From positions 101,128 to 165,127 of the forward strand of contig DLHO01000009.1 in the NCBI GenBank assembly GCA_002483265.1: 64,000 nt of DNA, given 5' to 3'. The stretch comes from Flavobacteriales bacterium UBA7666 (GTDB taxonomy: Bacteria; Bacteroidota; Bacteroidia; Flavobacteriales_D; Crocinitomicaceae). Each line of letters starts with the position of its first letter. The first letter of the stretch is position 1. Below the pieces are notes generated by a model, which was not told where the DNA came from, did no database searches, and saw only the letters and a list, made by a program, of their open reading frames with translations. The position numbers were made by a program, and so were the translations under genes. Positions 51,477 through 60,668 of the stretch are shown in pieces.

Positions 51477-53702
51477 ATGAGAGCATTATTACTATTGGGA
51501 CTCGGTTTTGTAATGAGTTCCCAGCTTTTCGCTCAGCAAAACCGCTTAAAATATGCGGAAAAATTGTACTCGGGTGGAGTATATGCGGATGCAGCTGAAG
51601 CTTATGAAGATGTATTGGAACGAGGAGTAGATTCCGTAAAGATTTCGGATCACATCACCGAGTCATACGATCAATCCGGAAATCAGGATAAAGCCCTGGA
51701 ATGGTACGGATACAAGAAACGCAATAACACCCTTACGCGGGAGGATTTCATGCGCTATTCCCTGCTACTTGGAACGAAAGGGAAATACCTGGAAGCTCGT
51801 GAGGTATTGGAACAATCACTGACTAAGTACGGAAAGGATTCCCTTACAGTATACAGACTTGGTGAATTGGATAAATTCATGAAATCTGCCAAGGAGAAAC
51901 CGAATTTTGAAATCCGAACACAGAAGGGTAACAGTGAATATGCCGAAATGAGTGTTATTCCGGTATCGGACAAGCAGGTGATTTTTGCCAGCACCAGGGA
52001 TCAGCGTGTAGCTGTTCGCAGGTATCATGCTTTGAATAATAAACCGTTGTATGATTTATTCATAGCGAATTGCAGCGATGAGGGATTCAGTAAGGTAAAA
52101 CGGTTTGATGAAAATACGCGCTATCACGATGCTTCCGGAACAATGGATACGGTTCACGGCAGATTCTATTTTACCCGAAACAACTTCGACGATGGCCGTG
52201 GGAAAAACGATTCGACAGGCAATATGCGCTTGAAAGTGTATGTAGGAGAGTGGTACAAAGGTAAGATTGTGAATACACACGAATGCAGTTTTAACAGTGA
52301 TGAATATTCCTGTGCACATCCGTCTGTTTCTGCTGATGGAACAACATTGTACTTTTCATCGGACATGCCGGGCTCTTATGGTGGAATGGATATTTACCAA
52401 GTAAGTATTGACAGTTTGGGGAACTATGGGAAACCGAAAAATATGGGACCTCTTGTAAATACCTTAATGGACGAGTTGTTTCCCTTCTATCACAGCAAGA
52501 ACAAACTCTTGTTTTTTGCTTCCAACGGCCATTACGGTTTTGGAGGATTGGACGTATTTGTTTCCCGACTGAATAAATCCGGAGAAGCAAAGGACTTGAC
52601 CAATGCGGGAGAACCACTGAATTCCACTGCCGATGATTTTGGCTTCCTGAACGACGTAGAGCAAAAGAAAGGGTATTTTTCGACGAATAGGGAAGGAGGA
52701 ACGGGAGATGACGATATCTGTGCATTCAAACAATTCAAACCTTATGGTGCAAAAACGGTTTCTGGATATGTGATTGATCAATTGCGCAGAGATACCATTC
52801 CGGATGCAGTGTTGGTACTGAGAGATGAAAACCAGCAGCCGATTGATACGGTGAAAGCAGACCAGCATGGATTTTATTCATTTGATGTGTCTTCTTCGGA
52901 TGAGCAAATGAATCTGCATACCGAAAAGCAACGTTTCGAGGATACAGAGCAGGTCCTGAGCTGGAAGAACAACGAAGCAGATTTAAAGCAGGATGTGGAA
53001 ATGATCCCGATACTCAAGTATTATGTAGTTGGAACGATTCGGGACAAAGACACTCGAAATGTTTTGAGCAATGTGACTGTGAAAGTGACGAACCTTCGGA
53101 CTGCAAAAGATATGATGACATTAAAAACGGACGATCAAGGTTATTTTGAAACGGATACCATTGAAGAGTTCCATTACGGAGATCCGTTCGGTATTTCCCT
53201 GTTATTGGAAAGATCTGGTTATCTGACAACGACGTTTGTATTGTATGATACACTGGATTTGGTAGAACGCATCGATGTGAACGCATTTATTGACCCGGTT
53301 ATGGGCAAAGTAACCGTTGGTACGGATTTAGCGAAGTTGATCGACCTGAATTCCATTTACTACGATTACATGAAATGGAGCATTCGACCGGATGCTGCAA
53401 AGGAATTGGATAAGATTGTGAAGGTGATGGTGGATAATCCGAAAATCAAGATCGAATTGGGATCACACACCGATACGCGGGGTAGCGCTGACAAGAACCT
53501 GACACTTTCGGAAAAGCGTGCAAAATCTGCAGTTGATTACATCATTTCCAAAGGAATTGCTTCCAACCGTATCAAAGCAAAAGGCTATGGAGAAAGTAAA
53601 CCATTGATCCAGGATACAGCGATTTCTAAATTGAAAGGAGCAGATTTTGAAAAGGCTCACCAGCTGAACCGAAGAACAGAATTCAGGGTAACTGAAATGT
53701 AG
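51477..53702 (+). CDS. OmpA-family protein with TPR and WD40-like domains (PorE/SprE-type companion)
   Basis: 741 aa from the ATG at 51477 (MRALLLLGLGFVMSSQLFAQ signal peptide); the frame starts 54 bases earlier inside porP. N-terminal TPR-like helices (about 22-135: YAEKLYSGGVYADAAEAYEDV) precede a PD40/WD40-like propeller (about 150-420: HPSVSADGTTLYFSSDMPGSYGGMD, LLFFASNGHYGFGGLD). Carboxypeptidase-like beta-sandwiches follow (about 430-600). The C-terminal OmpA peptidoglycan-binding domain shows IELGSHTDTRGSADKNLTLSEKRAKSAVDYI. It probably links the PorP/SprF-cargo assembly to the cell wall. A terminator follows. Confidence 0.9.
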   Translation: MRALLLLGLGFVMSSQLFAQQNRLKYAEKLYSGGVYADAAEAYEDVLERGVDSVKISDHITESYDQSGNQDKALEWYGYKKRNNTLTREDFMRYSLLLGTKGKYLEAREVLEQSLTKYGKDSLTVYRLGELDKFMKSAKEKPNFEIRTQKGNSEYAEMSVIPVSDKQVIFASTRDQRVAVRRYHALNNKPLYDLFIANCSDEGFSKVKRFDENTRYHDASGTMDTVHGRFYFTRNNFDDGRGKNDSTGNMRLKVYVGEWYKGKIVNTHECSFNSDEYSCAHPSVSADGTTLYFSSDMPGSYGGMDIYQVSIDSLGNYGKPKNMGPLVNTLMDELFPFYHSKNKLLFFASNGHYGFGGLDVFVSRLNKSGEAKDLTNAGEPLNSTADDFGFLNDVEQKKGYFSTNREGGTGDDDICAFKQFKPYGAKTVSGYVIDQLRRDTIPDAVLVLRDENQQPIDTVKADQHGFYSFDVSSSDEQMNLHTEKQRFEDTEQVLSWKNNEADLKQDVEMIPILKYYVVGTIRDKDTRNVLSNVTVKVTNLRTAKDMMTLKTDDQGYFETDTIEEFHYGDPFGISLLLERSGYLTTTFVLYDTLDLVERIDVNAFIDPVMGKVTVGTDLAKLIDLNSIYYDYMKWSIRPDAAKELDKIVKVMVDNPKIKIELGSHTDTRGSADKNLTLSEKRAKSAVDYIISKGIASNRIKAKGYGESKPLIQDTAISKLKGADFEKAHQLNRRTEFRVTEM

Positions 53703-53736
53703 TTAGTTACTAACCACTTGTAATTGTTGCTATTTG

Positions 53737-53770
53737 GCGGGAAAGGGATTCATTCTCTTTTCCGCTTTTT
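53737..53770 (+). terminator. Intrinsic terminator of the adhesin operon
   Basis: GCGGGAAAGGG (53737-53747), loop ATTCATT, CTCTTTTCCGC (53755-53765), then TTTTT; an 11-bp stem with two G-U pairs. It lies 35 bases past the OmpA-family stop. Confidence 0.8.
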
Positions 53771-53890
53771 AGTTCTTGGTCGCTTGAATGTTTGGAAATC
53801 TCCATTCAATAAACAAAAACAGCACTTGCTATTTTCTTTTCTTGTTGATTTTTGGAAAAAGAGTATTATTGGCTTCAAATAAATCATCAT

Positions 53891-54334
53891 ATGAAATTCA
53901 ACTTAAAAAAACTCATTTTAATCTCAGCACTGCATTTTATTTGCGGAGTTGCTTTTTCACAAAACGATCCACCACCTGAAGCTCCTCCGAAACCAGAGCG
54001 TGTAGAAAAGGAGCCGGTTATTTATGATGTAGTAAATGAGCCCGCTGACTTTCCCGGAGGATTGGTAGCCCTGAAAAAATACATGGCAGATAATCTGAAA
54101 TATCCGGAAACTGCTAAGGAAAATGGATTGGAAGGAAAATGTTATTTGCAGTTCATTGTGAGTGAGAACGGTTATATTTCAAATGTTAAAGTGAAAAAAG
54201 GAGTTACAGATTGCCCGGAGTGCGATATGGAAGCAATTCGTTTGGTAAAAGCGATGCCTAAGTGGATACCCGGAAAGGTAAATGGAAAAGTCGTGAATAG
54301 TATTTTTACCCTTCCTGTCCTTTTTAAACTGTAA
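53891..54334 (+). CDS. Secreted TonB-C-terminal-domain protein, copy 1
   Basis: 147 aa from the ATG at 53891, which gives the signal peptide MKFNLKKLILISALHFICGV-AFSQ; the frame reaches back to 53852. A short Pro/Glu-rich linker leads to a C-terminal TonB-like domain (about 55-147): ADFPGGLVALKKYMADNLKYPETAKENGLEGKCYLQFIV ... MPKWIPGKVNGKVVNSIFTLPVLFKL. The PxYP, GKxxLxF and MPxWxPG strings are typical of Bacteroidota energy-transducer C-domains. The cleavable-looking signal peptide implies a free periplasmic domain, without the TonB membrane anchor. Its paralogue is 16 bases downstream. Confidence 0.82.
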   Translation: MKFNLKKLILISALHFICGVAFSQNDPPPEAPPKPERVEKEPVIYDVVNEPADFPGGLVALKKYMADNLKYPETAKENGLEGKCYLQFIVSENGYISNVKVKKGVTDCPECDMEAIRLVKAMPKWIPGKVNGKVVNSIFTLPVLFKL

Positions 54335-54350
54335 TTCTAAAATTAGGACT

Positions 54351-54782
54351 ATGAAATTTAAACTGAAAAATCTTTTAGTACTATCCGTGTTTCAATTGGT
54401 TTGCGGAGTTCCTTTTTCGCAGAAGGAAAATCCACAACCTAAAACAACTGAAATACAACCGAATCCCATTGAAAAGGCTGAAGCGCCTGCAGAATATCCT
54501 GGTGGAAGAGCAGCCATGAATAAATTTATTGCTGAAAATCTGAAATATCCGGAGAATGCTTTGAAGTCAGGAGTGCAAGGGAAATGTCATTTACTTTTAA
54601 AAATTTCAGAAACAGGAGAGATCACAGATGTGATAGTAAAAAAGGGGATTACTAATTGCCCGGAATGCGATAAAGAAGCAGTTAGGGTAATCAAGTCAAT
54701 GCCAAAATGGATTCCTGCGTTGTCAGCAGATGGCAAAAATATCCCAAGTACTTACATGCTCCCTTTTTCATTTAAATTGTAA
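54351..54782 (+). CDS. Secreted TonB-C-terminal-domain protein, copy 2
   Basis: 143 aa, a tandem paralogue of the preceding gene. Both share the signal peptide (FKLKNLLVLSVFQLVCGVPFS), AEYPGGRAAMNKFIAENLKYPENALKSGVQGKC, CPECD(K/M)EAVRxxKxMPKWIP and the final LPxxFKL. CPECD, with two Cys, is kept in both and may bind metal or form a disulphide. The gene ends 11 bases inside the convergent SpoIIE gene. Confidence 0.82.
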   Translation: MKFKLKNLLVLSVFQLVCGVPFSQKENPQPKTTEIQPNPIEKAEAPAEYPGGRAAMNKFIAENLKYPENALKSGVQGKCHLLLKISETGEITDVIVKKGITNCPECDKEAVRVIKSMPKWIPALSADGKNIPSTYMLPFSFKL

Positions 54783-56721
54783 TCTTTATCCCCATCACGC
54801 ACACATCATCCGTTTGTTCGTGAGTTCCTTTCCAGTGTTCGAATTCTTCTTTTAATGAAGCTTTCAATTCCATTCCTGTTTTGTCTTTGTGCGCCTGAAT
54901 GAACTCTTTGAAAGTTGCATACTTGTATTTTTTGTTTTTCGGTCCGCCAAATTGATCCGCGTATCCATCCGAGAAAAGCATGATCCAATCGTTTGTTTCC
55001 AGTTGAATTTCATGTGTTGTAAACGGCTTAGCGCCATCAAACTGACCAACCGGTTGTTTATCCGGACTAGAAATCAAAATCTCTTCTCCGCGGAAAATCC
55101 ACAAAGGATTATTGGCACCTGTCCATTGAAGGATATTGGTTTGATGATTGAAACAAGCCAATGAAATATCCATTCCGTCTTTTACGGAGCGTGCTTCTTT
55201 TGTCAAAGTCTGAACAACTAATTGCCGCACTTGATCTAATAGTTCTCCGGTTTGTTGGTTTTCATTCGCTGCCAAAGATTGATACAAGGCGTTAATGCAT
55301 AAAACGCTGACCATTGCACCCGGAACACCATGACCTGTGCAATCTGCTACTGCAAACCAACTTAGATTGTTCCGTTTCTCGAACCAAAAGAAATCTCCGG
55401 CAATGATGTCCTTCGGAGCGTAATAAACAAAGGCATTTTCGTCAAAGCTCGATTGAATCTCGGATTCTAATGGCAATAATGCTTGCTGAATGAAGCGCGC
55501 ATATTGGATACTTTCTACAATCTCGTGATTTTTGGATTCAACGATTACTTTTTGTTCCTGCAATTCCTGCGTTCGCTCCACGACTTTCTCCTCCAGATTT
55601 TCATACGAATGACGTAATTTCTGCATCATGGAATTGAAGTTTCGGGAAAGCAGATCCAGTTCCAAACTCCCCGTTATTTCAATCGTTTGGTCTAAATTAT
55701 CAGTGGAGATGGTTTCTGTTTTCAGCGCTAATTCCTTGATTGGATTGGTTAATTTGCGCGAACGGAAGTAAACGATAACAGTTAGGATCAGTAGAGTTAG
55801 GATGAAGATAATTCCGAATCGAAGTAGCAAATCATCCATCAGGTTTTGATAGGGCAGGTCGTTTGTTCCAAGTTCCAAGACGTAACCGGAATACAATTTG
55901 GATTCCAGAACGGGAAGAAAAATATACTCGGTAGATTCTTTTCCTCTCGAAGAAGGATTGTCATTCTCAATGGTAATATTCTTTTCCTGATCCAGGCATC
56001 GGAGATACGCTTTTTGAAGCTTTGGATCGGTGATGGAGATATCTACGATTTCTTTCACTCCCAAATACAATTCTACCCGGTCAATTGCTTCAAACCTTTT
56101 ATCCAAACTCCGGATTTTAGAAAGCAGGAGTTGTTTGAATTCATCGGCTGATTTGGAATAGAAACCCAGTTCAATGATGTGTTTGCCGTCGAAAGAAGTT
56201 TGATAACTGTATTTCTTAATCTTCCCGGTTTTGATTTCCAGTCCGAAACGGTCTTCCTTGAATGTTTTGGATTGAAAGATTTGATTGAAGAAGGGAATGA
56301 ATGTTTGATTGAGCTTCTTGAAATCCAAACCCAAATCCGGTTTGAAGGTCGTATTGACAATCTTCAGATTCCGGTCGATGAGGTAAATGTCTTCACGGTC
56401 GGGATCCATACCAAGTGAAAGCTGCAAGTTTTTCAAATCTACGGATTTCGCATTTTGTTTTGCAAGAACCGATTGAATCTCTCCGGAAGCATCCTGCATG
56501 CGTTGAATCAGCGACTGCTCGTGTGTGCGCATGGAAAAATCGTAGTATTCGATCAAATTCCGCGTTTCGGCTACAATGTTTTTCTTTTGCTGCAGAATAT
56601 CGCTTTCAACTTTGTCCAGATTGTATTTGTACGTGAGGTAGAAAACAATGGAAAATATGAGCAATACGGGAACCAGGATGTTCACCAGCAGCTGTCGTAG
56701 GATACTTCGTTTCGTTTTCAC
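54772..56721 (-). CDS. SpoIIE-type PP2C phosphatase with sensor domain
   Basis: 649 aa with a GTG start at 56721. TM1 (about 9-29), an extracellular sensor domain (30-290), TM2 (about 297-318), then a HAMP-like region (RKLTNPIKELALKTETI) and a coiled coil (375-415). The PPM/SpoIIE phosphatase domain is at about 420-648: PKDIIAGDFFWFEKRNNLSWFAVADCTGHGVPGAMVSVL, GMDISLACF, LFSDGYADQFGG and HEQTDDVCVMGIKI. The Asp residues bind the metal pair. Such proteins control anti-sigma antagonists or second-messenger cascades, but no partner gene is adjacent. Confidence 0.9.
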   Translation of the reverse strand: MKTKRSILRQLLVNILVPVLLIFSIVFYLTYKYNLDKVESDILQQKKNIVAETRNLIEYYDFSMRTHEQSLIQRMQDASGEIQSVLAKQNAKSVDLKNLQLSLGMDPDREDIYLIDRNLKIVNTTFKPDLGLDFKKLNQTFIPFFNQIFQSKTFKEDRFGLEIKTGKIKKYSYQTSFDGKHIIELGFYSKSADEFKQLLLSKIRSLDKRFEAIDRVELYLGVKEIVDISITDPKLQKAYLRCLDQEKNITIENDNPSSRGKESTEYIFLPVLESKLYSGYVLELGTNDLPYQNLMDDLLLRFGIIFILTLLILTVIVYFRSRKLTNPIKELALKTETISTDNLDQTIEITGSLELDLLSRNFNSMMQKLRHSYENLEEKVVERTQELQEQKVIVESKNHEIVESIQYARFIQQALLPLESEIQSSFDENAFVYYAPKDIIAGDFFWFEKRNNLSWFAVADCTGHGVPGAMVSVLCINALYQSLAANENQQTGELLDQVRQLVVQTLTKEARSVKDGMDISLACFNHQTNILQWTGANNPLWIFRGEEILISSPDKQPVGQFDGAKPFTTHEIQLETNDWIMLFSDGYADQFGGPKNKKYKYATFKEFIQAHKDKTGMELKASLKEEFEHWKGTHEQTDDVCVMGIKITI

Positions 56722-56886
56722 ATCGTGAATTTATGGAAATAGTTGAAGTATAAAAGAGTTGAAGGGTTTTAAGAGGAATAAATAGGGCAAATGTAGTATG
56801 GGTTGGTCTTTATTCATTGGATTTGAATAATTATTCATTTTCAGGTTCTGTTGTAAGGACAAATACTATTATTGCAAGAAAAAAGC

Positions 56887-57717
56887 ATGAGAACTATTCT
56901 CACCATTTTACTATTCACATTCTTTCAAATTACTAATTTGTGGAGTCAAAATTTGTATTTGACTGCTTCAACGGGTTACAATTTATCTTTCGGGAAATCC
57001 AATTTTGAGAATTATACTTATAACAAATTAGTTGGAGCATTTTATACTCAGAATAAGAATCTATTTGAATATTCTCTTGGTAAAGGAATGAATTTTAATA
57101 TCGGAGTAGGATATACTACTAAAAGGCATATTGGTTTTGAATTAGAAGGTTCTTATTTACTGGGAATGAAAACAGTCGGAATTAGTCAAATTTATGATGA
57201 ATATGATATTTTCCAAAAGGAAATTTGGGGGAGATTTTATCGAATTAGTCCAAGTGTACATTTGATTTGTCCGCTTAAAGAACTATCTATAAAAATGTCT
57301 GTTGGTGGTTTGATTGGTTTTGGAAAAATGTATTTTAATCAGCAAACACCATCGTTTAGATATGACAATGAGTTTTCTGGAGGTTATTGCCTTGGATTTA
57401 AAGCAGGAATTGGTATTTCATATCAAGTCATTGGGAATTTAAATTTGTTTGCAGACATAACATTAACCAATGCTTATTTTTCACCAACTAATGGTAGAGT
57501 AACGAAATTTGTATCTGGTGGTCATGATTATACAGATATTCTCGATACTTGGGATCGAGAGGTAGTATATTATAATTCGGTTGATGAGCAATTTTCTACT
57601 CCGGATGAACCAGCACATATGTTAAGAGAGAATTTTGCGGCAAGCAGCATCGGTTTGCAGGTTGGAATTCAATGGAGCCTTTGGCGAAAAAAGGAAAAAG
57701 AGGAGAAAACGGATTAA
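56887..57717 (+). CDS. Outer-membrane beta-barrel protein
   Basis: 276 aa from the ATG at 56887 (MRTILTILLFTFFQITNLWS signal peptide); the frame begins at a TTG at 56872. Alternating hydrophobic strands (FNIGVGYTTKRHIGFELEGSYLLG, YCLGFKAGIGISYQVIGNLNLFADITLTNAYF, GLQVGIQWSLW) fit an 8- to 10-strand barrel, with a GLQVGIQWSL terminal strand and a Lys-rich tail. No family recognised beyond generic barrel. It is AT-richer than the flanks. It ends at a strong palindromic terminator. Confidence 0.68.
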   Translation: MRTILTILLFTFFQITNLWSQNLYLTASTGYNLSFGKSNFENYTYNKLVGAFYTQNKNLFEYSLGKGMNFNIGVGYTTKRHIGFELEGSYLLGMKTVGISQIYDEYDIFQKEIWGRFYRISPSVHLICPLKELSIKMSVGGLIGFGKMYFNQQTPSFRYDNEFSGGYCLGFKAGIGISYQVIGNLNLFADITLTNAYFSPTNGRVTKFVSGGHDYTDILDTWDREVVYYNSVDEQFSTPDEPAHMLRENFAASSIGLQVGIQWSLWRKKEKEEKTD

Positions 57718-57720
57718 ATA

Positions 57721-57750
57721 AGTAGGGGCACAAAATTTTGTGCCCCTACT
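57721..57750. terminator. 30-bp perfect palindrome between convergent genes
   Basis: AGTAGGGGCACAAAA joined to its exact reverse complement TTTTGTGCCCCTACT, three bases after the plus-strand stop and 17 before accC ends. It can end transcription in both directions. It is related to the palindrome at 10912-10935. Confidence 0.85.
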
Positions 57751-57767
57751 ATTATATTTTTGAATTC

Positions 57768-59102
57768 TTAAAACTCAAACGTTTCCATGAACTTCGTAGT
57801 GAAGTTTCCTTCGTTGAATTGAGGATCTTCCATCAATTTTTGGTGGAAAGGAATCGTTGTTTTAATTCCTTCGATGATGTATTCATCCAAGGCACGTTTC
57901 ATTTTAAGGATTGCTTCTTCGCGTGTTTGAGCAACTACAATCAGTTTTCCAATCATGGAGTCATAGTTTGGAGGGATCGTGTAACCTGCGTATGCATGTG
58001 TATCGATTCTCACACCATGTCCACCTGGTGAATGGTAACTTGTAATTTTACCCGGAGACGGACGGAAATCAGCATACGGATCCTCTGCATTGATACGACA
58101 CTGGATCGCGTGCATTTGCGGATAGTAGTTTTTCCCGGAAATTTTTTCTCCAAATGCAATCTTGATTTGCTCTTTGATTAGATCGTAATTGATTACTTCC
58201 TCCGTAATGGTATGTTCTACCTGAATACGTGTATTCATTTCCATGAAGTAGAAATCGCGGTTTTTATCAACCAAGAATTCAACTGTTCCAACACCTTCGT
58301 AATTTACAGCCTTCGCAGCTTTAATTGCCGCCTGACCCATTTTCTCACGTAATTCGTCGGTCATGAATGGAGAAGGAGTTTCCTCTACCAATTTTTGGTG
58401 ACGACGTTGGATAGAACAATCACGTTCAGATAAGTGACATGCGTTTCCATATTGGTCACCAGCAATTTGGATTTCAATATGACGAGGCTCTTCAATGTAT
58501 TTCTCCATGTAGATTCCGTCGTTTCCAAAAGCAGCACCTGCTTCCTGACGTGCAGAATCCCAGGCAGTTTCTAGTTCTTCTTCTTTCCAAACGATGCGCA
58601 TTCCTTTTCCACCACCACCGGCAGTTGCTTTAAGAATGATTGGATAAACAACCACTTTAGCTGTTTCACGTGCATCAGCCAAGTCTTTTAATAGACCTTT
58701 AGATCCCGGAATACAAGGAACTCCTGCAGCAATCATCGTTGCTTTTGCAGTTGCTTTATCACCCATTCCGGCGATTTGCTCTGGCAATGCACCAATGAAT
58801 TTGATTCCGTGTTCCTGACAAACACGAGAGAATTTTTCATTCTCAGAAAGGAATCCATATCCGGGGTGAATTGCATCTGCATTTGTAATTTCTGCAGCAG
58901 CAATAATATTTGCTATGGATAAATAAGATTTATTACTTGGGGGTGGCCCAATACAAACTGCTTCATCAGCAAAACGAACAGGTAAACTTTCTTTATCAGC
59001 AGTAGAATATACTGCAACCGTTTTGATTCCCATTTCTTTACATGTACGAATGATACGTAAAGCAATTTCACCACGGTTGGCAATTAATATTTTTTTGAAC
59101 AT
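57768..59102 (-). CDS. accC: Acetyl-CoA carboxylase, biotin carboxylase subunit
   Basis: 444 aa. ATP-grasp enzyme carboxylating biotin on AccB. Conserved FKKILIANRGEIALRIIRTCKEMGI at the start, HPGYGFLSEN near 75-85, the Gly-rich AGGGGKGMR near 163-171, IQVEHTITEE near 290, and RxNAEDPYADFRPSPGKI near 340. Last gene of the lipid block; 54 bases after accB. Confidence 0.97.
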   Translation of the reverse strand: MFKKILIANRGEIALRIIRTCKEMGIKTVAVYSTADKESLPVRFADEAVCIGPPPSNKSYLSIANIIAAAEITNADAIHPGYGFLSENEKFSRVCQEHGIKFIGALPEQIAGMGDKATAKATMIAAGVPCIPGSKGLLKDLADARETAKVVVYPIILKATAGGGGKGMRIVWKEEELETAWDSARQEAGAAFGNDGIYMEKYIEEPRHIEIQIAGDQYGNACHLSERDCSIQRRHQKLVEETPSPFMTDELREKMGQAAIKAAKAVNYEGVGTVEFLVDKNRDFYFMEMNTRIQVEHTITEEVINYDLIKEQIKIAFGEKISGKNYYPQMHAIQCRINAEDPYADFRPSPGKITSYHSPGGHGVRIDTHAYAGYTIPPNYDSMIGKLIVVAQTREEAILKMKRALDEYIIEGIKTTIPFHQKLMEDPQFNEGNFTTKFMETFEF

Positions 59103-59156
59103 AAAATCATGTTTAATGAATAACTAGTTGTAAGCGTTGCAAGACAACTTGTCTTA

Positions 59157-59642
59157 TTAAGCAGGATCTACCAAAAATAACGGTTGATCGTATTCAACTG
59201 GAGTAGCATCGTCAACTAATACTTTCACGATTTTACCAGTAAATTCAGCTTCAATTTCATTGAATAATTTCATTGCTTCAATGATACAAACTGTTTCTCC
59301 TTTGGTAACTGATTGTCCAACGCTAACGAAAGGCTCTTTGTCTGGTCCTGAAGAACGATAGAATGTACCAATCATTGGAGATTTAACAGTGATGTATTTT
59401 GAATCTTCTGTTGCAGCAGGTGCAGATTCTGCAGCTGGAGCAGCAACCGGAGCAGCAGCAGCAACCGGAGCGGCAATCATTTGAGGAGCAGCTGGGGCTG
59501 CTGCCTGTACAATAATTGGAGACTCAGATCTTTTGATTTCTGATTTAATCGTTATTTTAAAGTCTTTTTGCTCAATTTCTACTTCCGTAACACCTGATTT
59601 GGCTACAAACTTAATTAAGTCTTGGATTTCGTTCAGATTCAT
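59157..59642 (-). CDS. accB: Acetyl-CoA carboxylase, biotin carboxyl carrier protein
   Basis: 161 aa. N-terminal helical domain, an Ala/Pro-rich mobile linker (about 44-80), then the biotinyl domain with the biotin-acceptor Lys in IIEAMKLFNEI near 125. The linker is the low-complexity stretch at 59415-59510. It precedes accC on the same strand. Confidence 0.97.
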   Translation of the reverse strand: MNLNEIQDLIKFVAKSGVTEVEIEQKDFKITIKSEIKRSESPIIVQAAAPAAPQMIAAPVAAAAPVAAPAAESAPAATEDSKYITVKSPMIGTFYRSSGPDKEPFVSVGQSVTKGETVCIIEAMKLFNEIEAEFTGKIVKVLVDDATPVEYDQPLFLVDPA

Positions 59643-59677
59643 ATCAGTATAATTTAATAGTTGTTTTTTCGATTATA

Positions 59678-60667
59678 TTAAGAGTTATAAGCCCATTTTA
59701 AATACACGGCACCCCAAGTAAATCCACCACCAAAAGCGGATAAAATTAAGTTGTCGCCTTTTTTTAATTGCTTTTCCCAGTCCCACAAACAAAGTGGCAA
59801 AGTTCCGGCAGTTGTATTTCCGTAACGTTGAATGTTGACCATTACTTTTTCTTTCGGAACACCCATTCTGTCAGCAGTTGCATCAATGATGCGCAAATTT
59901 GCCTGATGTGGAACTAACCAATCTACATCTTCAGCAGTGAGGTTATTGCGCTGCATGATTTCAGCCGAAACTTCAGCCATGTTCGTAACTGCAAACTTGA
60001 ATACTTGTTTTCCTTCTTGTTTTACGAAATGTAAACGCTGATCGACTGTTTCGTGAGTAGGGGGATTTGCTGATCCACCTGCCGGTTGATATAAGTAGTG
60101 TCTTCCTGCTCCGTCTGATTTCAAAATTGCATCTTGAATTCCTAAACCTTCTGTGTTTGGTTCTAACAAAACAGCTCCGCCACCATCACCAAAAATAACG
60201 CAGGTTGTGCGATCTTCATAATCCAAAATGGAGCTCATTTTATCAACACCAATTACGATTATTTTTTTATGTTTTCCGGATTCGATAAAACTAGCTCCTG
60301 TTTGCAAACCATAAATGAAACCTGAACATGCAGCAATCAAATCGTAGCCCCAAGCATTCTTCAGCCCCAATTTATCACAAACAACATTTGCAGTTGACGG
60401 GAAAGGGTAATCAGGAGTGACAGTTGCCAAAATCACCAGCTCAATGTCTAATGGATCTGTATTTGTCTTTTCAAGCAATCCTTTTACAGCTGCTGCTGCG
60501 ATATCCGAACAAGCACCTTCACGAAGAATACGTCGTTCTTTGATTCCGGTTCTTGATGTAATCCATTCATCAGAAGTATCAACAATTTTAGCTAAGTCGT
60601 CATTCGTAACTACTTCCTCGGGAAGATAGCCACAAATGCCTGTTATTGCTGCAGTGATTTTACTCAT
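59678..60667 (-). CDS. fabH: 3-oxoacyl-ACP synthase III
   Basis: 329 aa. Initiates fatty-acid synthesis by joining an acyl-CoA to malonyl-ACP. Catalytic Cys in IAACSGFIYGLQ near 114, His in WLVPHQANLRI near 254, Asn in RYGNTTAGTLPL near 284. Start ATG is one base from the plsX stop, suggesting coupling. Confidence 0.96.
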   Translation of the reverse strand: MSKITAAITGICGYLPEEVVTNDDLAKIVDTSDEWITSRTGIKERRILREGACSDIAAAAVKGLLEKTNTDPLDIELVILATVTPDYPFPSTANVVCDKLGLKNAWGYDLIAACSGFIYGLQTGASFIESGKHKKIIVIGVDKMSSILDYEDRTTCVIFGDGGGAVLLEPNTEGLGIQDAILKSDGAGRHYLYQPAGGSANPPTHETVDQRLHFVKQEGKQVFKFAVTNMAEVSAEIMQRNNLTAEDVDWLVPHQANLRIIDATADRMGVPKEKVMVNIQRYGNTTAGTLPLCLWDWEKQLKKGDNLILSAFGGGFTWGAVYLKWAYNS

Positions 60668-60668
60668 T

